A stretch of 9,032 nucleotides of DNA. Origin: Clostridiales bacterium. GTDB taxonomy: Bacteria > Bacillota > Clostridia > Oscillospirales > Oscillospiraceae. The notes below the pieces were generated by a model that did not search any database, was not told the origin of the DNA, and worked only from the letters and a program-made list of their open reading frames with translations. The position numbers were made by a program, and so were the translations under genes. Each line of letters opens with the position of its first letter. Within the stretch, counting starts at the first letter, position 1. The stretch spans positions 10,867 to 19,898 of the forward strand of contig DQDL01000089.1 of the NCBI GenBank assembly GCA_003533405.1. Direction: 5' to 3'. Below are positions 5,887-9,032 of the stretch, piece after piece.

Positions 5887-7098
5887 GTGAGAGATCTCAA
5901 GCATCTGATTTATTTCGAGAACTTGCTTAAGGAAGCCAATAACGAATTGGTCAAAAAGGCAAAAGAAGAGGGTAAGTTCGCACTGGGCTACACCTGCTAC
6001 TTCATGCCCGAAGTACTTCTCGACCTGCCCGGCTGCTTCTCCGTTCGTCTGAGAGCACCCGACTGCAGCTCACCCGACATCGCAACTTATTACATGTCCG
6101 CCCGTGTTTGCCACTACGGACGCAGCCTCTTCGAGCGCGCTCTCGAAGGTGGCTTCAACTTCCTCGATGCGCAGCTGGCCACCGAGACCTGCACCGTCTC
6201 CTGCCGCTTCCAGGAGCACATCCAGCAGAAGCACCTCGACTCCGTCAAGGATATGAGAGTTATTGATAATGACAAGTTCTTCTGCGAGTTTATGGACGTT
6301 CCTTTCAAGAATACCGAGAACGACTATCAATACTACCATGATCAGCTCGAGTACCATGTCCTCGGCAAGCTGAAGGAAAACCTCGGCGTCGATGTTTCCG
6401 ACAAGGCTCTCAAGGCAGCTATCAAGCAGCACAACGAGGTCTGCAAGATCATCAACGAGATCGGCGATTTCCGCAAGCTCGATAATCCCACCATCACCGG
6501 CTATGAGTTCCATGTCATTCAGCTGGTATCTCTGGTTTGCCCGAAGTACCTCATTCTCCCGTACCTGAAGGAGACCCTGAAGGAGCTTAAGACCCGCAAG
6601 CCCGACGAGAAGTGGCCGTTCCGCTGCAAGGTCGTTCTGGCCGGCTCCGAGAACGACGACCCCTACTTCACCGAGCTCATCGAGAGCTGCGGCGCAGAGG
6701 TCGTTTGCGACCGTTACTGCTACGGCGCAGTCGAGTCCCGTCAGCCCATCGAGATCCGTGAGGGCGAGACTCCCCTTAAGGCAATTGCCCGTCATTACCT
6801 CGAGACCTCCAACTGCCCCCGCTTCATGCCGCAGAACGAGATGCGTGCGAGAAAACAGAGACTGGCAGAGCTGGTCAAGGAGTACAATGCAGACGGCATC
6901 ATCGTATGCTCCAACAAGTTCTGTGAGTACTGGTCCTACGAGCGTGTTATCGACAGCTTCGTTCTCAATCGTGACTACGGCATCCCCGTATGCTCTATCG
7001 AGAAGGAGTACATAAACACCGCATCCGGTCAGCTGCGTACCCGCTTCCAGGCATTTGTTGAATCTGTCGAAATCAAGAAGATTCAGGAGGGCAAGTAA
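5887..7098 (+). CDS. 2-hydroxyacyl-CoA dehydratase-family subunit (HgdB/FldC/BcrC-like)
   Basis: This 403-aa protein belongs to the HgdB/HgdC-partner family (2-hydroxyacyl-CoA dehydratases and benzoyl-CoA reductases). In that family a heterodimer with 4Fe-4S clusters receives one electron from an ATP-driven activase and performs radical chemistry on a CoA thioester. Conserved positions seen are Cys37 in GYTCYFMPE, Cys75 in ARVCHYGRS, the ALEGGFNFLDA stretch (86-95), Cys102 in ETCTVSC (the three likely cluster ligands), FMDVP (135-139), the C-terminal KFCEYWS with Cys346, and the family signature GQLRTRFQAFVE (381-392). The start is GTG 5887, with GGGGGG at 5875-5880 and 6-nt spacing. Phe is nearly always TTC, unlike uvrC, suggesting high expression. 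It is the first gene behind the strong promoter and is followed 1 nt after its stop by its partner. The substrate cannot be assigned. Confidence 0.9.
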   Translation: MRDLKHLIYFENLLKEANNELVKKAKEEGKFALGYTCYFMPEVLLDLPGCFSVRLRAPDCSSPDIATYYMSARVCHYGRSLFERALEGGFNFLDAQLATETCTVSCRFQEHIQQKHLDSVKDMRVIDNDKFFCEFMDVPFKNTENDYQYYHDQLEYHVLGKLKENLGVDVSDKALKAAIKQHNEVCKIINEIGDFRKLDNPTITGYEFHVIQLVSLVCPKYLILPYLKETLKELKTRKPDEKWPFRCKVVLAGSENDDPYFTELIESCGAEVVCDRYCYGAVESRQPIEIREGETPLKAIARHYLETSNCPRFMPQNEMRARKQRLAELVKEYNADGIIVCSNKFCEYWSYERVIDSFVLNRDYGIPVCSIEKEYINTASGQLRTRFQAFVESVEIKKIQEGK

Positions 7099-7099
7099 T

Positions 7100-8698
7100 A
7101 TGAGTTTCATTAAAGATTTCTGGTATGGCAAGCCCCATACCGCAGAAGAAGGCGGCCGCCGTCTGGGCGACAACTACCTGCCCAAGACCGGTCTTTACAA
7201 GCACAGAGAGTGGCGTGGCGTTAAGGACACATTCTACTACTTCCACAACATTTGGCTGTACAATTACCTGCACATGGTGATCGATGTCATGAGATACGGC
7301 GGCCTTGTCAACTTTGCCAAGGGCATTTGGAGATACCGCTGGGTCGGCCAGACCTACCTGCCCGTTCTCCATTGGTTCGACCGCGGCCTTGAAGGCCTCC
7401 GCGGCGAGGCTATGAAAGCTTCCGCATGGCACTACCGTGCAATGGTCAATGCAACCATCTATCAGTTCATGACCATGTTCAACGCAGATACCAGACTGCA
7501 CGGCGGCAAGAAGAATGACGCTTGGTATCACACCATCGCCATGAAAGAAACCACCTGGGGCGGCATGTTCTACGGCTGGAGCGACAAGTTCAAGGCAGTC
7601 TCTCTCGAGATGATCCCCTACTTCGTCACCTGCCATGTCAACAGCCACACCGTACATAACTACATCGATGCAGTTCAGTCCATCGGTCTGCCCGGCGACC
7701 CCTGCCCGATGTGTCAGGCTGAGTCCGGCCTCTTCGTCCTCGACGATATCCCCGATTACAGCCCGTTCATGATCACCTGTAACGAAGCCTGCGACGGTTC
7801 CGTTGCAACCGCTATCCTGCAGGACTGGTTTAACGACAAGCCCCTGTACGCTCTGCAGATGCCCATGCAGTTCGACGATCCTCTTGCAAGCAAGTTCGTG
7901 CAGAAGGACATCGAGAAGTGCTGGAAGTTTGTTGAGGAGCAGACCGGCGTTCCCATGAATCTCGACCTCATGTACGAGTGCATCGAGAGACAGAACGAGC
8001 TCATGAAGTTCGAGTGGGAGAAGTGGGAAGTTGCGGCAAAGACCGACAGCTACCCCATCAACGGCGTTGCTCAGGCACTGTACCGTATCTACCAGTCTCA
8101 GTTCGGCGATCTGCCCATTTGGCATGAGGTCGACAGCAAGGTCCGTCCTATCATGGAGAAGTGTGTCTCCAAGAAGATCAACACCTTCCCCAAGACCCGT
8201 CACAGAGTCATTGCATGGTCCTGCGCACCTTTGTACTACTCCAACTGGTGCACTTGGGCATACAACACCTGGGGCCTGAATGTTATCATCAACATGGACT
8301 CTCTGATGTTCGATATGACCATCCGTACCGACTCCTACGAGAACATGCTGGAAGACGTTGCTCAGTACCATATGTGGGCTCCCATGCGCCGCATGGCAGT
8401 CGGCGGCATGAAGCACATCTTCGAGCTGTGGGATTACATGAAGCGCTTCAACTGCGACTTCGTCATGATGTATGACCAGCTTCAGTGCAAGGGCATGCAG
8501 GGCGTCCACGGCCTGTTCGAGGACGAGTTCCGTGACAGAAATATCCCTGCTATCTGGATGCCTCACGCACTCCCCGATAGCCGTACCGTTTCCCGTGCTG
8601 AGATCCGTCGTATAATCAACGACTACATGTCCACCGTTATGCACGAAGAGCCTCTCGATCCGTCGCTCCTCGAGCTCGACGACGACATGACATGGTAA
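7100..8698 (+). CDS. Divergent, oversized 2-hydroxyacyl-CoA dehydratase-like partner subunit
   Basis: I choose ATG 7100 (532 aa), with AGGAGG at 7085-7090 and 9-nt spacing; the frame stays open upstream to 7055, but that part lies inside the previous gene. Residues 175-510 follow the layout of the alpha-type dehydratase subunit: YFVTC (178), then DPCPMC (202, 205), then ITCNEACDG (227, 231) as probable cluster ligands, a MQFDDP loop at 256-261, a second Rossmann-like half from about 367, and a C-terminal QCKGMQGVHGLFEDEF...NIPAIW segment around Cys463 in place of the usual SCKP/R-TR motif. The first ~165 residues form an extension with ten Trp and many Tyr, Phe and His, which I do not recognise; known partners (HadB, LcdA, FldB, HgdA, BcrB) are about 400-480 aa. 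Codon bias matches the preceding gene. The family assignment rests on context and motif layout, so a reductase rather than a dehydratase is possible. Confidence 0.8.
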   Translation: MSFIKDFWYGKPHTAEEGGRRLGDNYLPKTGLYKHREWRGVKDTFYYFHNIWLYNYLHMVIDVMRYGGLVNFAKGIWRYRWVGQTYLPVLHWFDRGLEGLRGEAMKASAWHYRAMVNATIYQFMTMFNADTRLHGGKKNDAWYHTIAMKETTWGGMFYGWSDKFKAVSLEMIPYFVTCHVNSHTVHNYIDAVQSIGLPGDPCPMCQAESGLFVLDDIPDYSPFMITCNEACDGSVATAILQDWFNDKPLYALQMPMQFDDPLASKFVQKDIEKCWKFVEEQTGVPMNLDLMYECIERQNELMKFEWEKWEVAAKTDSYPINGVAQALYRIYQSQFGDLPIWHEVDSKVRPIMEKCVSKKINTFPKTRHRVIAWSCAPLYYSNWCTWAYNTWGLNVIINMDSLMFDMTIRTDSYENMLEDVAQYHMWAPMRRMAVGGMKHIFELWDYMKRFNCDFVMMYDQLQCKGMQGVHGLFEDEFRDRNIPAIWMPHALPDSRTVSRAEIRRIINDYMSTVMHEEPLDPSLLELDDDMTW

Positions 8699-8714
8699 TA
8701 GGAGGCAAATGAAT

Positions 8715-8924
8715 ATGAAAAAGATAGCTAAGCTGCTCGGCGTAGGCGTCGGCGCATATGCAGTACTGTTCGCAGTATTCTTCTTTGACCTTGACGGTAA
8801 GTTCCTGTTCAATGTTTTCGAGCCGTTCGTAAAGAAGCATTACGATAACATGCCTCGTAGGGATATGACTCAGATCCCCTACGATGTGAACAAGTTCCCC
8901 GACTACAAGTACGACGAAGTCTGA
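8715..8924 (+). CDS. Small single-pass membrane protein of the dehydratase operon
   Basis: The product is 69 aa from ATG 8715. A second ATG at 8709 would leave only 3 nt after the ribosome site GGAGG (8701-8705), whereas 8715 leaves 9, so the inner start is preferred. The N-terminus MKKIAKLLG is basic and is followed by one hydrophobic helix at about 8-26 (GVGVGAYAVLFAVFFF), then a 43-residue polar tail rich in Tyr, Asp, Lys and Pro. No cysteine or cleavage site is evident, so a membrane anchor with N-in orientation is likely. It sits 16 nt after the large subunit and before a stem-loop, within the same unit. It could tether the enzyme to the membrane or an electron carrier, but this is inference; I know no family for it. 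Confidence 0.8.
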   Translation: MKKIAKLLGVGVGAYAVLFAVFFFDLDGKFLFNVFEPFVKKHYDNMPRRDMTQIPYDVNKFPDYKYDEV

Positions 8925-8942
8925 TTGTTTGTAATTTATTAA

Positions 8943-8968
8943 CCAACCCTCCGGTTTCGGAGGGTTGG
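8943..8968 (+). promoter_or_regulatory. Perfect stem-loop without U-tract between structural genes and the next gene
   Basis: CCAACCCTCCG (8943-8953) pairs perfectly with CGGAGGGTTGG (8958-8968) around a GTTT loop, an 11-bp GC-rich stem. The following bases (ACATCGAATAAG) hold no T-run, so efficient intrinsic termination is not expected. It is more likely a partial terminator or an RNA-stabilising hairpin that protects the 3' end of the upstream message. Confidence 0.75.
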
Positions 8969-9009
8969 ACATCGAATAAGACAGTAAATCATTTATGGAG
9001 GCAACACTA

Positions 9010-9032
9010 ATGAAATATTTTGGCGGCTGTGA
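9010..9032 (+). CDS. Start of next gene, probably the acyl-CoA dehydratase activase (truncated by window)
   Basis: Only seven full codons are visible: MKYFGGC, then GA of an Asp or Glu codon. GGAGG at 8997-9001 stands 8 nt before the ATG, so the start is well supported. Activases of this enzyme family (HgdC, FldI, BadF/BcrA/D type; ASKHA-fold ATPases with a bridging 4Fe-4S cluster) begin with a short strand, then G-x-D-V-G-S-T; FGGCD would fit that opening. The position directly behind the dehydratase subunits also supports it. The product call is inference from context and eight residues. Confidence 0.55.

Noticed and set aside
6070..7173. Reverse-strand open frame (367 aa) opposite the first dehydratase subunit
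   Set aside because: Same cause: the translation is a Leu/Val/Glu/Asp-rich string without domain features, opposite a well-supported family member.
7073..8812. Very long reverse-strand open frame (579 aa) opposite the large dehydratase subunit
   Set aside because: It is a shadow produced by the strong codon bias of the real gene. It has low-complexity Val/His/Asp/Leu composition, no family motif and no ribosome site, while the + strand has motifs, a ribosome site and operon context.
8943..8968. Full intrinsic terminator after the small membrane protein
   Set aside because: The stem is excellent but no T-run follows on either strand, so it is listed as a stem-loop instead.
1..9032. CRISPR array, prophage or insertion sequence
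   Set aside because: I saw no regularly spaced direct repeats, integrase, transposase or phage structural genes on either strand.

Overview
The window looks like a chromosomal segment from an anaerobic Clostridia-class Bacillota, probably a gut-type Oscillospirales/Ruminococcaceae relative. The main reasons are strong Shine-Dalgarno sites, a 2-hydroxyacyl-CoA dehydratase-type system (a hallmark of strict anaerobes), a PadR remnant, an AlaX-type editing protein, and clostridial-looking UvrC, RsmD and CoaD proteins. No rRNA or tRNA is present, so the genus cannot be fixed. All supported genes read on the + strand.

Region 1 (1-3570) is a tightly packed housekeeping operon. It holds the tail of an EamA/DMT-type transporter, uvrC (overlapping that tail by 8 nt), rsmD and coaD (each joined to the gene before it by an ATGA stop/start overlap), and a coiled-coil protein of unknown function. 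A strong intrinsic terminator closes it.

Region 2 (3571-4546) is a loose stretch. It contains a ~240-bp non-coding element rich in long inverted repeats, a 95-aa three-helix membrane protein with its own terminator, and a 90-aa ORF. That ORF starts with the opening residues of a PadR regulator and then switches to two membrane helices, so it looks like an in-frame deletion remnant of a PadR-membrane protein locus.

Region 3 (4491-5713) is an AlaX-type trans-editing protein. It has an extended -10 promoter located at and just past the 3' end of the PadR remnant.

Region 4 (5789-9032) is a separate transcription unit behind a near-consensus promoter (TTGACA, 17-bp spacer, TACAAT). It encodes a 403-aa HgdB/FldC-like subunit and a strongly divergent, oversized 532-aa partner with an aromatic-rich N-terminal extension. 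These are followed by a 69-aa single-pass membrane protein, a perfect 11-bp stem-loop without a U-tract, and the first codons of a gene that is probably the ATP-dependent activase. Codon choice in the two large genes (mostly TTC for Phe) differs from the housekeeping genes and suggests high expression. The likely working model is that the activase, using ATP, injects a low-potential electron into the Fe-S heterodimer, which then performs a radical dehydration or reduction of a CoA thioester. The substrate cannot be read from the sequence. This unit is the most novel part of the window.
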